Shown here: piece by piece, positions 56,060 through 64,000 of the stretch | How the letters are laid out: each line of letters starts with the position of its first letter | How positions within the stretch are numbered: position 1 is the first letter of the stretch | Assembly (NCBI RefSeq): GCF_007293315.1 | Contig: NZ_VLXZ01000001.1 | Span: 434,001-498,000, forward strand | Direction: 5' to 3' | Length of the DNA: 64,000 nucleotides | Origin: Alkalicoccobacillus porphyridii | GTDB lineage: Bacteria > Bacillota > Bacilli > Bacillales > Bacillaceae_D | Position numbers and translations under genes: made by a program | The notes under the pieces: generated by a model | Told to the model about the DNA's origin: nothing | Database searches by the model: none | What the model saw: only the letters and a program-made list of their open reading frames with translations

Positions 56060-56073
56060 TGTAAGCATTAACA
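56060..56073 (+). promoter_or_regulatory. cre-like site upstream of the hydroxyacid dehydrogenase-tct operon
   Basis: TGTAAGCATTAACA matches TGWAARCGYTWNCW except that the central CG is CA. It ends eight bases before the -35 hexamer. It could also affect the divergent SDR gene. Weaker than the site at 52747. Confidence 0.4.
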
Positions 56074-56081
56074 AAAAAACG

Positions 56082-56111
56082 TTGAAATTTATATCAATAT
56101 AATCATATAAT
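56082..56111 (+). promoter_or_regulatory. Promoter of the hydroxyacid dehydrogenase-tct operon
   Basis: TTGAAA (56082-56087) and TATAAT (56106-56111) with an 18-base spacer. Confidence 0.6.
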
Positions 56112-56189
56112 AAACGAGCATTCATAAAAAATATGTCGAATCGTTTATTTTTGAAACGCATGCATGAGGTTAATAAAAGGAGTGAAACG

Positions 56190-57140
56190 ATGAAAGTTAT
56201 TTGTACATCCCCATCATTTGCAAAATATTCAAATCAACCCATAGATCGATTAAAGGAGGCTGGTATCGAGCTCATTCGTGTCCCTGCGGATATTGATCAA
56301 GATACATTCATTGAAGCGGCAGCAGATGCAGATGCGGCTATCGTGGCCTTTAATGAAATAAATGAAAGCGTATTATCCAAACTCCCTAAGCTAAAAATCA
56401 TTTCAAAGCACGGCGTCGGTGTGGATAACATTGACCTTGAAGCGACTAAGAAGTATGGAGTCCTTGTGACAAATGTGCCTAATGCCAATAAGCATGCGGT
56501 AGCAGATTATAGCTTTAGTCTTTTATTAAGTTTGGCGAGATTAATTCCTTATGGTAATCAAAAAACAAAAGCGGGAGAATGGCCACACCTTTTCGGTTCA
56601 GATATCCACTCAAAAACTCTTGGAATCATTGGACTGGGTGCCATTGGTAAAGAAGTAGCTAAACGATCAACTGGATTTCAAATGAACGTCCTAGCCTATG
56701 ATCCTTATATTGATGAGACATATGCCAAAGAAAACCAAATACAATCCGTAGACTTAGAAACTCTTCTTAAGGAGAGTGATTTCGTTACTTTACACATGCC
56801 TCTAATAGAACAAACAAGGCATTTACTAAATGCTAATCGACTCAACATGATGAAAGAGACAGCTTTCCTTGTTAATGCTTCACGAGGTGGCATCATAGAT
56901 GAAAGTGCACTATATGATGCTCTTTTAAATAAACAAATCGCAGGTGCAGCCTTAGATGTATTTGAAAATGAGCCTGTTAAAGAATCACCTCTTTATAGCC
57001 TTGATAACTTTGTTGCCATGCCGCACGTGGCTGGATACACACCAGGCGCTATAAATATTCTCAGTGAGGTCTGTGTGGACAACATTGTAAGCGTTCTAAC
57101 CTCCACAGATCAACCGAAACATATAGTTCACTCATCTTAA
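56190..57140 (+). CDS. D-isomer specific 2-hydroxyacid dehydrogenase
   Basis: 316 residues, NAD-dependent, in the phosphoglycerate dehydrogenase/hydroxypyruvate reductase family. NAD-binding GIIGLGAIGKEV near 147, catalytic Arg in NASRGGIID near 230, Glu in ENEPV near 260, and His in MPHVAGYT near 278. No C-terminal ACT domain, so not a classic SerA. Start ATG 56190 after AAAAGGAGTG; earlier in-frame starts lack a site. First gene of an operon with the tricarboxylate transporter, so it probably reduces or oxidises the imported 2-hydroxy/2-oxo acid. Confidence 0.88.
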   Translation: MKVICTSPSFAKYSNQPIDRLKEAGIELIRVPADIDQDTFIEAAADADAAIVAFNEINESVLSKLPKLKIISKHGVGVDNIDLEATKKYGVLVTNVPNANKHAVADYSFSLLLSLARLIPYGNQKTKAGEWPHLFGSDIHSKTLGIIGLGAIGKEVAKRSTGFQMNVLAYDPYIDETYAKENQIQSVDLETLLKESDFVTLHMPLIEQTRHLLNANRLNMMKETAFLVNASRGGIIDESALYDALLNKQIAGAALDVFENEPVKESPLYSLDNFVAMPHVAGYTPGAINILSEVCVDNIVSVLTSTDQPKHIVHSS

Positions 57141-57160
57141 TCTGAAGGAGGACCATCACC

Positions 57161-58192
57161 ATGATGAAAAAAATTGCACTGACACTAGTCTCTATTATCT
57201 TCTTAGCTGGTTGCCAAGATTCGTCAAACCCAGAAGAAACGGAAGCTATAGATACAGATGTAGAAGAATCCGAAAGCGTTTCAAGTGGAGCTTTTCCAAC
57301 TAGAAATATTCGTTTTGTTGTCCCATACGAAGCTGGTGGAGGAAGTGATGTCACTGCTAGAAAGCTGGTTGAAATCATTTCTAAGCAAGATTTATTACCA
57401 GGAGCAGACCCCATTGTTGTAAATCTACCCGGTAGTAATACGAGAAGCGGCCTAGGAGAAGTATTAAATGCAACTCCTGATGGTCATACCGTGCTTTTGC
57501 ATCACTCATCCTTAAATTCTATGAACGCGTTAGATATGATAGATATCTCTCATGATGACTTTCAGATTGTATCCCAAATCGCAGAAAGCCCTCTTTTATT
57601 AGTTGGTTCTGGGGATTCAGATATGAAGACATTTCAAGAATATGTAGATGCCGCTAGAGAGAACCCGCGCTCTGTACGGGTTGGGTTACCAGGACTCGGC
57701 CCCGTATCACATTTGGCTTACGAGTATTTCACTCGAGTTGTCGATATTAACGAAGAGTTTGCGATTGTACCTTATACAGGTGGGGCTGGTGCAACAACCG
57801 CTCTGATGGGTGGACAAGTAGATATGCGAATGTCCGCTACACTTGATGCAGTGAATTATGCCGAGTCTGGCGATATCATTCCATTAGTCACCACAAGCTA
57901 TGAGAAGCACCCTCATCCATTATTAAGTGACGCCGCATCAATGAAAGATCTTGGAATCGACTTTGATTTAAATCTGATGTATGGCGTGTACGCTCCAAAA
58001 GGCGTTCCTGAGGACCGTCTTGAATTGCTTGCTAGTGCAATAGAAGAAGCTGTAAATAGTGAGGAATTTGCTGACTTCGGTGAAAGAATGGGCATGGAGC
58101 CACTTTATCGTGATGCAGAAGAATATGCGGAGTATCACGACCGCCACCAAGCCATTTTTGATGACATTGCTTCCGATGTTCAAACTGAATAG
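57161..58192 (+). CDS. tctC: Tripartite tricarboxylate transporter substrate-binding lipoprotein
   Basis: Extracytoplasmic binding protein, 343 residues. Signal peptide with lipobox LAGC (Cys19), then an acidic linker and the TctC domain: RNIRFVVPYEAGGGSDVTAR, LPGSNTRSGLGEV and HSSLNSMNAL. The family captures citrate, other di/tricarboxylates or related acids and gives them to TctAB. Start ATG 57161 after GGAGG. Second gene of the operon. Ligand unknown; sugar-acid or hydroxyacid suggested by neighbours. Confidence 0.92.
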   Translation: MMKKIALTLVSIIFLAGCQDSSNPEETEAIDTDVEESESVSSGAFPTRNIRFVVPYEAGGGSDVTARKLVEIISKQDLLPGADPIVVNLPGSNTRSGLGEVLNATPDGHTVLLHHSSLNSMNALDMIDISHDDFQIVSQIAESPLLLVGSGDSDMKTFQEYVDAARENPRSVRVGLPGLGPVSHLAYEYFTRVVDINEEFAIVPYTGGAGATTALMGGQVDMRMSATLDAVNYAESGDIIPLVTTSYEKHPHPLLSDAASMKDLGIDFDLNLMYGVYAPKGVPEDRLELLASAIEEAVNSEEFADFGERMGMEPLYRDAEEYAEYHDRHQAIFDDIASDVQTE

Positions 58193-58210
58193 GACGGAGA
58201 GGATTTAATT

Positions 58211-58675
58211 ATGAAACGTTATATTGTTCAAATTATGTTTATCGTATTTTCCGCTTTACTATTTTTGAACGCTCTTACTTCGGTAAGAACGTTAACGATA
58301 CGCGAGGATTTGCTTAACCAAAGAGATTACATGTTAATTGTAGCCTCTCTTATTCTACTCATTTCACTTTTAAGTATCTTTTTTGAATGGAGAAAAAGTC
58401 GTAAAACCAATGAAAAAGACACATTGCCCGCGTTTCATATTAGCAAAAAAGTCATCATCATTATTAGTGCTACTCTGCTATTTGTTTTAGGTGCGACCTT
58501 TATTGGATTCTTTACATCGACTCTACTATTTATCTTTGCTATTACTGTTTATTTAGGTGAGTTAACAAGAAAAAATATAGTAAAATCAGCTTCTTTTGCT
58601 GTTGGCTTAACCGTTGTTTTATATATTGTATTTGATATCATCAACGTTTATTTTCCAAATACGTTGTTGATTTAG
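58211..58675 (+). CDS. tctB: Tripartite tricarboxylate transporter small membrane subunit
   Basis: 154 residues with four membrane segments (about 8-26, 40-60, 80-100, 115-145), the normal size and layout of TctB. Start ATG 58211 after GGAGAGG. Lies between TctC and TctA as in most clusters. Confidence 0.88.
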   Translation: MKRYIVQIMFIVFSALLFLNALTSVRTLTIREDLLNQRDYMLIVASLILLISLLSIFFEWRKSRKTNEKDTLPAFHISKKVIIIISATLLFVLGATFIGFFTSTLLFIFAITVYLGELTRKNIVKSASFAVGLTVVLYIVFDIINVYFPNTLLI

Positions 58676-58692
58676 TCAAGGGGGAAGAAAGC

Positions 58693-60192
58693 ATGGATAT
58701 TCAAACGGTATTTGGAATTTTTCTTGAGATTGTTACTAGTTCAGCTATCTTATATATCCTAGCAGGGACTGTACTTGGGGTTATCTTTGGGGCGCTTCCT
58801 GGCTTAACTGCAACACTTGCCATTGTTATATTACTACCTTTCACATACGGAATGGACCCTTCATCAGGTATCGCTATGCTGATTGCTGCTTACATTGGTG
58901 GGATATCAGGTGGGGTGGTTGCCTCCGTATTAATAGGGATGCCTGGTACACCCTCATCCATTACAACAGTGTATGATGGGTATCCGATGGCAAAGCAGGG
59001 TCTCGGCGGTAAAGCATTAGCTATTGGAGCCACAGGAAGTTTAATTGGATCTTTAGTATCCTTGTTCTTCCTAGTCACTCTAGCACCACAGCTTGCAGCT
59101 GTTGCACTGCGATTTAGTCCAATTGAGTACACGATGGTTATATTATTTGCCTTTATCACAGTAGCCGGCTTAACTGGGAACTTTCTCAAGAGCTTACTCG
59201 TCTCTATTGTTGGACTTGGAATTGCGTTAATTGGCTTTGATCCATTAAATTCAACTGAGAGAAATCCTTTTGGTTTGGAGATTTTCGCTGGGGGGATCAC
59301 ACCTATTCCTGCCATGATTGGTTTATTTGTAGTCTCAAAAGTGTTCATAGAATTAGAAGGTGGTACTCAAAACACAATTATTCCGAAGATCTCTTTAAAA
59401 AATATCTATCCAAAATTTAAAGAGTTACGTGCTTCATGGACAAACTACTTACGCTCAAGTCTTATTGGAACCGCCATTGGTATCTTACCTGGAATTGGTG
59501 GTACTTTAGCTAACTTCGTGTCCTATGACCAAGCGAAAAAAGCAAGTAAGGAACCAGAAACCTTTGGTAAAGGAAATGTGGATGGGCTGATTGCTTCAGA
59601 GACAGCTAATAATGCGGTTATTGCAGGGAATCTTATTCCGTTACTAGCTTTAGGAATTCCTGGGGATTCCGTCTCGGCTATTCTTCTTGGAGGGCTACAG
59701 ATTCAAGGTCTTCAGCCTGGACCACTACTATTCCAAAACCAGCCTGAATTTATCGTTAATCTATTTATATCCTTTTTCTTAGCAGTTATTGCTATGTACG
59801 TATTTATGATGACGATTGGAATGCGGGTATTTCCAAAAATGCTTGCATTTAAAAAGATGTATTTACTGCCTTTTGTATTAGTAATGAGTATTGCTGGCGC
59901 TTATAACATTGGCTATCGTGTAGAAGATATTTGGATCATGGTGATCTTCGGGATTATTGGCTATCTATTTCACAAGCTTGATTTCCCTACATTGCCTATT
60001 GTTATTACGTTGCTATTGGGAGCTACATTTGAGATGAACCTCCGTACATCACTCATTTTGACTGAAGGAAGTTTGGTTCCATTCTTCACTCGTCCCATTT
60101 CACTCATCTTTGTTGTCTTAACCTTGATTACCATTGCATTTATTATTCGCTCGACGCTGAAAGAGAAAAGATTACAGAACAAAGCAAGCTAA
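58693..60192 (+). CDS. tctA: Tripartite tricarboxylate transporter large membrane subunit
   Basis: 499 residues with about eleven to twelve membrane segments. The TctA motif GALPGLTATLAIVILLPFTYG near 30-50 and the second conserved block GILPGIGGTLANFVSYD near 265 are present. Start ATG 58693 after GGGGGAAG. Sodium- or proton-coupled uptake of a carboxylate is expected. Operon ends with a strong terminator. Confidence 0.94.
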   Translation: MDIQTVFGIFLEIVTSSAILYILAGTVLGVIFGALPGLTATLAIVILLPFTYGMDPSSGIAMLIAAYIGGISGGVVASVLIGMPGTPSSITTVYDGYPMAKQGLGGKALAIGATGSLIGSLVSLFFLVTLAPQLAAVALRFSPIEYTMVILFAFITVAGLTGNFLKSLLVSIVGLGIALIGFDPLNSTERNPFGLEIFAGGITPIPAMIGLFVVSKVFIELEGGTQNTIIPKISLKNIYPKFKELRASWTNYLRSSLIGTAIGILPGIGGTLANFVSYDQAKKASKEPETFGKGNVDGLIASETANNAVIAGNLIPLLALGIPGDSVSAILLGGLQIQGLQPGPLLFQNQPEFIVNLFISFFLAVIAMYVFMMTIGMRVFPKMLAFKKMYLLPFVLVMSIAGAYNIGYRVEDIWIMVIFGIIGYLFHKLDFPTLPIVITLLLGATFEMNLRTSLILTEGSLVPFFTRPISLIFVVLTLITIAFIIRSTLKEKRLQNKAS

Positions 60193-60201
60193 CTTAACAT
60201 G

Positions 60202-60249
60202 AAAAAGCTTAACAATGTAGGAGTCTTTCCATTCATTGTTAAGCTTTTT
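60202..60249 (+). terminator. Terminator of the tct operon
   Basis: AAAAAGCTTAACAATG pairs with CATTGTTAAGCTTTTT, a 16-bp perfect stem followed by GTTTGTTT. Confidence 0.9.
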
Positions 60250-60275
60250 GTTTGTTTACAATGTGTGAAGATGGA

Positions 60276-60287
60276 CCGCTACAGGAG
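60276..60287 (-). repeat. Possible remnant of structured repeat A
   Basis: CCGCTACAGGAG is identical to one end of repeat A (52852-52863) on the same strand; the rest of the element is not found nearby. Confidence 0.3.
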
Positions 60288-60380
60288 TTCTTCACTTTCC
60301 TAGGCGGACCAAGAAACCAAACTTTATCCTTCCTCTACTTCTATACATCCATATACCTTATACAATAGCAAGACTCTATA

Positions 60381-61514
60381 TTACTTCGCAAGTCGCTCAA
60401 TCACCGATGCTAGCAGCTCTGCTCTCTCGACGAGTGTGTCGATTTCTAGATACTCTCCTTCATTATGCTGCTTTCCGCCTTTGGGTCCTAAACCGTCAAC
60501 GGTTGCAATGCCCATTGCTGAAGTAAAAGAGGCATCTGAGCCGCCACCTGTTGAGATATCTGTTATTGACAATCCAATTTCTTCCCCCACAGCTTGAATG
60601 GTTTGCAGAAGCTCAATGGTTTGTTCGTTTTTCTCCATGGGTGGGCGCTCAATCCCACCCTCTAGCTGAATGGTTGTCCCTTCAACTGTCGCCTTTGAAC
60701 AGATCTCCTTAATGGACTGATCCAGCGTATGAGCCTGCTCCATCTGAGATATACGAATATCAATCTCCGCTCTTGCTGAGTCCGCCACTGTGTTAACCGC
60801 AGAACCACCCTCGATTAAGCCGACATTTACACTGATGCCTTTATCGTGATCACTTAACTGATGAAGCGCAATCACTTTATGCGACAGCTCTTCAATCGCG
60901 CTTCTTCCCTTTTCAGGTTCAATGCCAGAATGCGCAGCTATGCCTTTTACAGTTAGTATGTATTTCCCTCCACCTCTTCTAGATGAAACTAATGAACCAT
61001 CTGTTCGAGCAGGCTCCATAACCAAAGCATAGTCCATCCCTTCAGCCTGTTCCTCTATGAAATCACGACCTACCGGTGCGCCAATTTCTTCATCACTAGT
61101 AAAAAGGATTTTAACAGCCTTTATAGCTTCGCTGCTTTCATTCGCTAGCGCCTTAAGTGCAAACAAGGTGGTGACATGACTTCCCTTCATATCAACCACA
61201 CCGGGTCCATATGCGACTCCTTCTTTGATGTTGAATGGCCTTTCGGAAGCAGTGCCTTTCGGGAACACGGTATCCATGTGAAGTACAAGTAAAATGGATG
61301 GCTTCTGTGCTTCTTTGTGAGTAACAATTAATTGATTTCCATAGTCTTGAATATCTCTTACTTCTACATGAAAGGGCTCACGCTCAAACTCGTCCTTCAA
61401 CATGCTAGCAACCTGATCTACGCCCTCTTTGTTGTAGGATCCACTATCTACATTAACGAGCTTCTCAAGAAGCTTCAGCATTTGATCTTGCTGACTTGTT
61501 AAATACTCCTTCAT
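60381..61514 (-). CDS. M20 family metallopeptidase (carboxypeptidase G2/ArgE-like)
   Basis: 377 residues, two-zinc hydrolase. Metal ligands: His and Asp in HMDTVFP near 79-84, Asp in GPGVVDMKG near 110, Glu pair in SDEEIG near 145, and His in KQHNEGEYL near 355. A glutamate carboxypeptidase or deacylase type of enzyme. Start ATG 61514 after GGGAGTG; an earlier start at 61529 is in the ribosome binding region. Convergent to the tct operon; may split a conjugated acid or peptide. Substrate unknown. Confidence 0.9.
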   Translation of the reverse strand: MKEYLTSQQDQMLKLLEKLVNVDSGSYNKEGVDQVASMLKDEFEREPFHVEVRDIQDYGNQLIVTHKEAQKPSILLVLHMDTVFPKGTASERPFNIKEGVAYGPGVVDMKGSHVTTLFALKALANESSEAIKAVKILFTSDEEIGAPVGRDFIEEQAEGMDYALVMEPARTDGSLVSSRRGGGKYILTVKGIAAHSGIEPEKGRSAIEELSHKVIALHQLSDHDKGISVNVGLIEGGSAVNTVADSARAEIDIRISQMEQAHTLDQSIKEICSKATVEGTTIQLEGGIERPPMEKNEQTIELLQTIQAVGEEIGLSITDISTGGGSDASFTSAMGIATVDGLGPKGGKQHNEGEYLEIDTLVERAELLASVIERLAK

Positions 61515-61543
61515 TCTGCACACTCCCATCTGATCTTCCTCTC

Positions 61544-61552
61544 ATTCTAACA
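61544..61552 (-). promoter_or_regulatory. Candidate extended -10 promoter of the M20 peptidase gene
   Basis: TGTTAGAAT on the minus strand about 30 bases before the start codon, just after the terminator of the upstream unit. Confidence 0.4.
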
Positions 61553-61569
61553 TGCTCGAATGAATAGAG

Positions 61570-61617
61570 AAAAAAAAGACTATTCAAGAGGAGTTGTTAC
61601 TACCACTGAATAGCCTT
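61570..61617 (-). terminator. Terminator of the two-component system operon
   Basis: On the minus strand AAGGCTATTCA pairs with TGAATAGTCTT (one G-U), followed by TTTTTTT. Confidence 0.85.
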
Positions 61618-61638
61618 ACATTTGAAGAAGATGCTACC

Positions 61639-61749
61639 TTATAAAAAACTCATTGTAATCTTAACCCATCCAATAATTGCTAACCATAGAGGCATACTTA
61701 GTAGCGTCCCCCAGAGAATTCCTTCAATTAGGTTACCTTCATACTCCAT
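61639..61749 (-). CDS. Small 36-residue membrane protein
   Basis: Short gene on the minus strand from ATG 61749 with a strong GGGGGGAG six bases upstream, ending at TAA 61639. The product starts with a charged MEYEGNLIEG, then one hydrophobic helix (ILWGTLLSMPLWLAIIGW) and a short tail with one lysine. It lies 89 bases after the response regulator and before the shared terminator, so it belongs to the two-component operon. I do not recognise the family. It could bind or tune the sensor kinase or the transporter; this is inference. Confidence 0.6.
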   Translation of the reverse strand: MEYEGNLIEGILWGTLLSMPLWLAIIGWVKITMSFL

Positions 61750-61837
61750 TATGCGCTCCCCCCTTTTTAAGGAGTTTAGTCAATTATATGCAATACTATT
61801 CATGATGTATTCGCTTTCATTTGATAGATTCCTTTCT

Positions 61838-62533
61838 TTATCTAAATTTTTTAGAGGGTTTATATATTTTTTCCGGCCTACCTACGACTCCATAGGTAAC
61901 ATCGCTATGTGCATCTCCCCTGTCTACTAATGCTGCTAGATATCTCCTCGCCGTAGATCGACTAACCCCAATGGCTTCTACTACTAACTCTGTTGTAGCT
62001 TCGCCCTTCTGGCAAATTAATTCTAGAATTTTTTCGTAGGTAATTGGATCAATTCCTTTGACATAGGGAACATGCTCTGCCTGATGCTCAGTACCTATGT
62101 TAAAAAGCTGATCAATGTCCCCTTGATCTAGTGTCTTCTGTTCATTTGTCAGTGTCGTAATATCCTTACGAAATTGCTTATAGCGTATCAGCATATCCTT
62201 AAATCGCTGAAAAATTAAGGGTTTTGTCAGGTAATCAAAAACACCAAACCGTAATGATTCTACGATCATACTTGCGTCCTTCTCCGCCGTAATCATAATA
62301 ACATCCACGGTAGGGTACGCTAACTTTAACTCCGGTAGAAACTCCACCCCATGCATATCAGGTAAATAAATATCTAATATCACTAACTGGGGTTGGAGTA
62401 ATTCTAAAAGGGTCTCTGCCTCATCCTTTGATTGAGCGATGCCTACCACATTAAATTCATCCACTTTCTCAACAAAACGTTTATTTATTTCTGCTACTTT
62501 TACGTCATCTTCTATTATTAAGACATCAATCAT
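61838..62533 (-). CDS. Response regulator, CitT/DcuR type
   Basis: 231 residues. Receiver domain with the acidic pocket EDD near 8-10, phospho-acceptor Asp in VILDIYLPDMHG near 54, Thr in MITAEKD near 82 and Lys in LTKP near 104. C-terminal winged helix (ELVVEAIGVSRSTARRYL) as in CitB/DcuR-type regulators. Start ATG 62533; 27 bases after the sensor kinase stop. Given the neighbouring tct genes it likely controls uptake of a carboxylate. Confidence 0.93.
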   Translation of the reverse strand: MIDVLIIEDDVKVAEINKRFVEKVDEFNVVGIAQSKDEAETLLELLQPQLVILDIYLPDMHGVEFLPELKLAYPTVDVIMITAEKDASMIVESLRFGVFDYLTKPLIFQRFKDMLIRYKQFRKDITTLTNEQKTLDQGDIDQLFNIGTEHQAEHVPYVKGIDPITYEKILELICQKGEATTELVVEAIGVSRSTARRYLAALVDRGDAHSDVTYGVVGRPEKIYKPSKKFR

Positions 62534-62560
62534 ACTGTAGTCACCGCCCGATTTAAACTT

Positions 62561-64000
62561 TTATTTTGTTTGTGATTGATGCATTGGAATGCTGACTTTA
62601 ATGCAAGTAACAGCATCAGAATCCTCACAATGTGTAATCGTTCCATCCACTTCATCGAGCATGTGGTGAATAATTCTCATACCGTACCCGTGATTTTTTT
62701 GTTCTTTACTAGAATACCTTGTACGTAAGAGGGACTCAAATGAGTGCTCACTAAATCCTATCCCCCAGTCGCAAATGGTCATCATCAAGGCTTGATCCTG
62801 CTGAGTAAATGAGATGGTTATTTTTTTGGATTTAGCCTCTGGTTTAAGAACAGCGTCCATAGCATTGTCTAATAGGTTCCCAATGATTGTTACTACCGGT
62901 CGTCTGAGGTATTGACTCAGGCTCAAAGTGTTAGTAGGAAGTTGAATTGTAAAATCAATGCCTTTTTCCTCCGCTTGATGCTGCTTCCCGATAAGCAGAG
63001 AGTGTAAAAGTGGATCTACACGTTGATACTTAAAGGCCTCTGTCTTTTTCAGTTGTTCTTGTGATTCTTCTTCAATATAATCAATGGCTTCTTGATAAGA
63101 TTCCAGTTGTAGAAGACCAGAAAGCACATATAGCTTATTCGAAAATTCATGGGTTTGAGCTCGTAGCGCATCCGCATAATTTTGGGTTTGACTCAGCCGT
63201 TCCGTTAATTCATTCAGGTCTGAAATATCTCTCAAGCTAAAGACGGTGCCCATCCACTCTTTCCCCTTATTCCAAATTGGTACCTTTTGAACGACTATCC
63301 CTTTGGTCATCGTAATGGCTGGTTGAGTATGGCTAGTCCCATCGCTTTGTAATGATAACTCTTTTAGTACAGCCGAGTGATCAACCACATCCATCGACAT
63401 CCCCATATACTCTTGCTCAGGATCTAGTTTTAAAAGCTTTCTTGCACGAGCATTTAACAATGTAATCTCATGATGTTGATTAAAAGCAACGATCCCTTCT
63501 CCTACCGATTCAACTATGGCCTGCTTTTCTTGATACAGGCGGCCAATTTCATTGGGTTCCATACCTAACGTTGCTCGTTTCAGACCTCTTGTCACAAATA
63601 ATACGCCTATTAGTCCAAGGATCACTGTGCCAATTCCAATTAAAAGAACTAGTCTTTCATACATTTGAGCAGTAGCTTGAATGCTCTCTGCTAGAAAACC
63701 AACTGAAACAAAGCCTACGATCTCCTCTCCGTTCTTAATGGGGGCTTTACCTCTGATAGATAAACCTAAAGAGCCCTCCGCTTTAGAGATAATAGAGTGA
63801 CCATCATTTAAAACCGGATCGTTATCTCCACCTACAGAGGGCAGCCCTACTCTTGAAGGATCTGGGTGATAATATCGAATCCCCTGTTGATTAGCGATGG
63901 TTATAAATTCGGCCTCGCTCACTTGAAAAGCATCTGTTGCCACTTGGTACATAGATGATTCAGGATCCTCTGATTGGAATGCTTCAATAATCGTTGGGTT
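62561..64000 (-). CDS. Sensor histidine kinase, CitA/DcuS type (N-terminus cut by window)
   Basis: Open reading frame continues through the right window edge; about 480 residues are visible, and the first membrane segment lies outside. An extracytoplasmic PDC/PAS sensor (ITIANQQGIRYYHPDPSRVGLPS), one membrane segment (LVLLIGIGTVILGLIGVLFV), a cytoplasmic PAS domain near FNQHHEITLLNARARKLL, the histidine box THEFSNKLYVLSGLLQL, and the ATPase with N-box NLLDNAMD and G-box GYGMRII. In the CitA family this sensor binds citrate or C4-dicarboxylates directly. Partner of the response regulator. Confidence 0.93.
   Translation of the reverse strand, partial: NPTIIEAFQSEDPESSMYQVATDAFQVSEAEFITIANQQGIRYYHPDPSRVGLPSVGGDNDPVLNDGHSIISKAEGSLGLSIRGKAPIKNGEEIVGFVSVGFLAESIQATAQMYERLVLLIGIGTVILGLIGVLFVTRGLKRATLGMEPNEIGRLYQEKQAIVESVGEGIVAFNQHHEITLLNARARKLLKLDPEQEYMGMSMDVVDHSAVLKELSLQSDGTSHTQPAITMTKGIVVQKVPIWNKGKEWMGTVFSLRDISDLNELTERLSQTQNYADALRAQTHEFSNKLYVLSGLLQLESYQEAIDYIEEESQEQLKKTEAFKYQRVDPLLHSLLIGKQHQAEEKGIDFTIQLPTNTLSLSQYLRRPVVTIIGNLLDNAMDAVLKPEAKSKKITISFTQQDQALMMTICDWGIGFSEHSFESLLRTRYSSKEQKNHGYGMRIIHHMLDEVDGTITHCEDSDAVTCIKVSIPMHQSQTK

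Noticed and set aside
61622-61930. Plus-strand frame of 102 codons
   Set aside because: Opposite the small membrane protein gene and the end of the response regulator gene, with no ribosome binding site.

Overview
The window looks like a low-GC Gram-positive genome of the family Bacillaceae. The evidence is an nrdI-nrdE-nrdF-ymaB ribonucleotide reductase operon, a wall teichoic acid region (TagO, TagD, TagF-like enzymes, TagGH), lipoproteins with classical lipoboxes, strong AGGAGG-type ribosome binding sites, and TTG/GTG starts. No rRNA, tRNA, CRISPR array or insertion sequence was seen. Species cannot be fixed from the sequence alone.

Layout. (1) 1-4015, minus: an Lrp/AsnC-type regulator leads an oligopeptide/dipeptide ABC importer operon (two ATPases, two permeases, the last cut by the window edge). 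A good SigA promoter is followed by TTCGTAA motifs that may be operators. (2) 4653-7544, plus: a secreted glucosaminidase with eight SH3b repeats. (3) 8164-19443, mostly minus: TagO, then a teichuronic-acid-like cluster (two GT2 enzymes, a GT4, flippase, polymerase, UDP-glucose dehydrogenase, epimerase, GalU). (4) 19542-41887, minus: a dense wall-polymer block. It has six proteins with TagF-type glycerophosphotransferase domains, four of them fused to GT2 or GT4 domains and one to a long unassigned N-terminal region. It also has two full tagD genes plus a third tagD remnant, a TagE/TarM-like glycosyltransferase, a CDP-alcohol phosphotransferase with an altered motif, a TuaA-like priming transferase and the TagGH exporter. 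(5) 42143-42923, plus: an SGNH-like membrane-anchored protein with an unclear start. (6) 43210-47425, plus: the class Ib ribonucleotide reductase operon behind two NrdR boxes. (7) 47548-48198: a coiled-coil lipoprotein. (8) 48363-61514: a catabolic region with an acid-sugar operon (DapA-like aldolase, Fe-ADH, DUF1537 kinase, PdxA2), a degenerate PrpR-like regulator, an SDR, a D-2-hydroxyacid dehydrogenase, a tripartite tricarboxylate transporter and an M20 peptidase. (9) 61639-64000, minus: a CitA/CitT-type two-component system followed by an unlisted 36-residue membrane protein.

How it fits together. Regions 3 and 4 together encode anionic cell wall polymers. There are two lipid-priming enzymes (TagO and the TuaA-like transferase), a Wzx/Wzy-type route for the uronic-acid polymer, and an ABC export route for the teichoic acid. 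The number and modular variety of TagF-domain proteins suggests a chain with sugars in its backbone or more than one polymer. Region 8 looks like uptake and breakdown of a short carboxylate or sugar acid, probably under carbon catabolite control, because cre-like sites lie at two of its promoters.

The most unusual items are the modular TagF array with its duplication scar, the PrpR-like regulator that has lost the sigma-54 contact loop, the structured intergenic repeat with a compensatory base pair, the CDP-alcohol phosphotransferase lacking its last motif aspartate, and the TTCGTAA motif cluster upstream of the Lrp-led importer operon.
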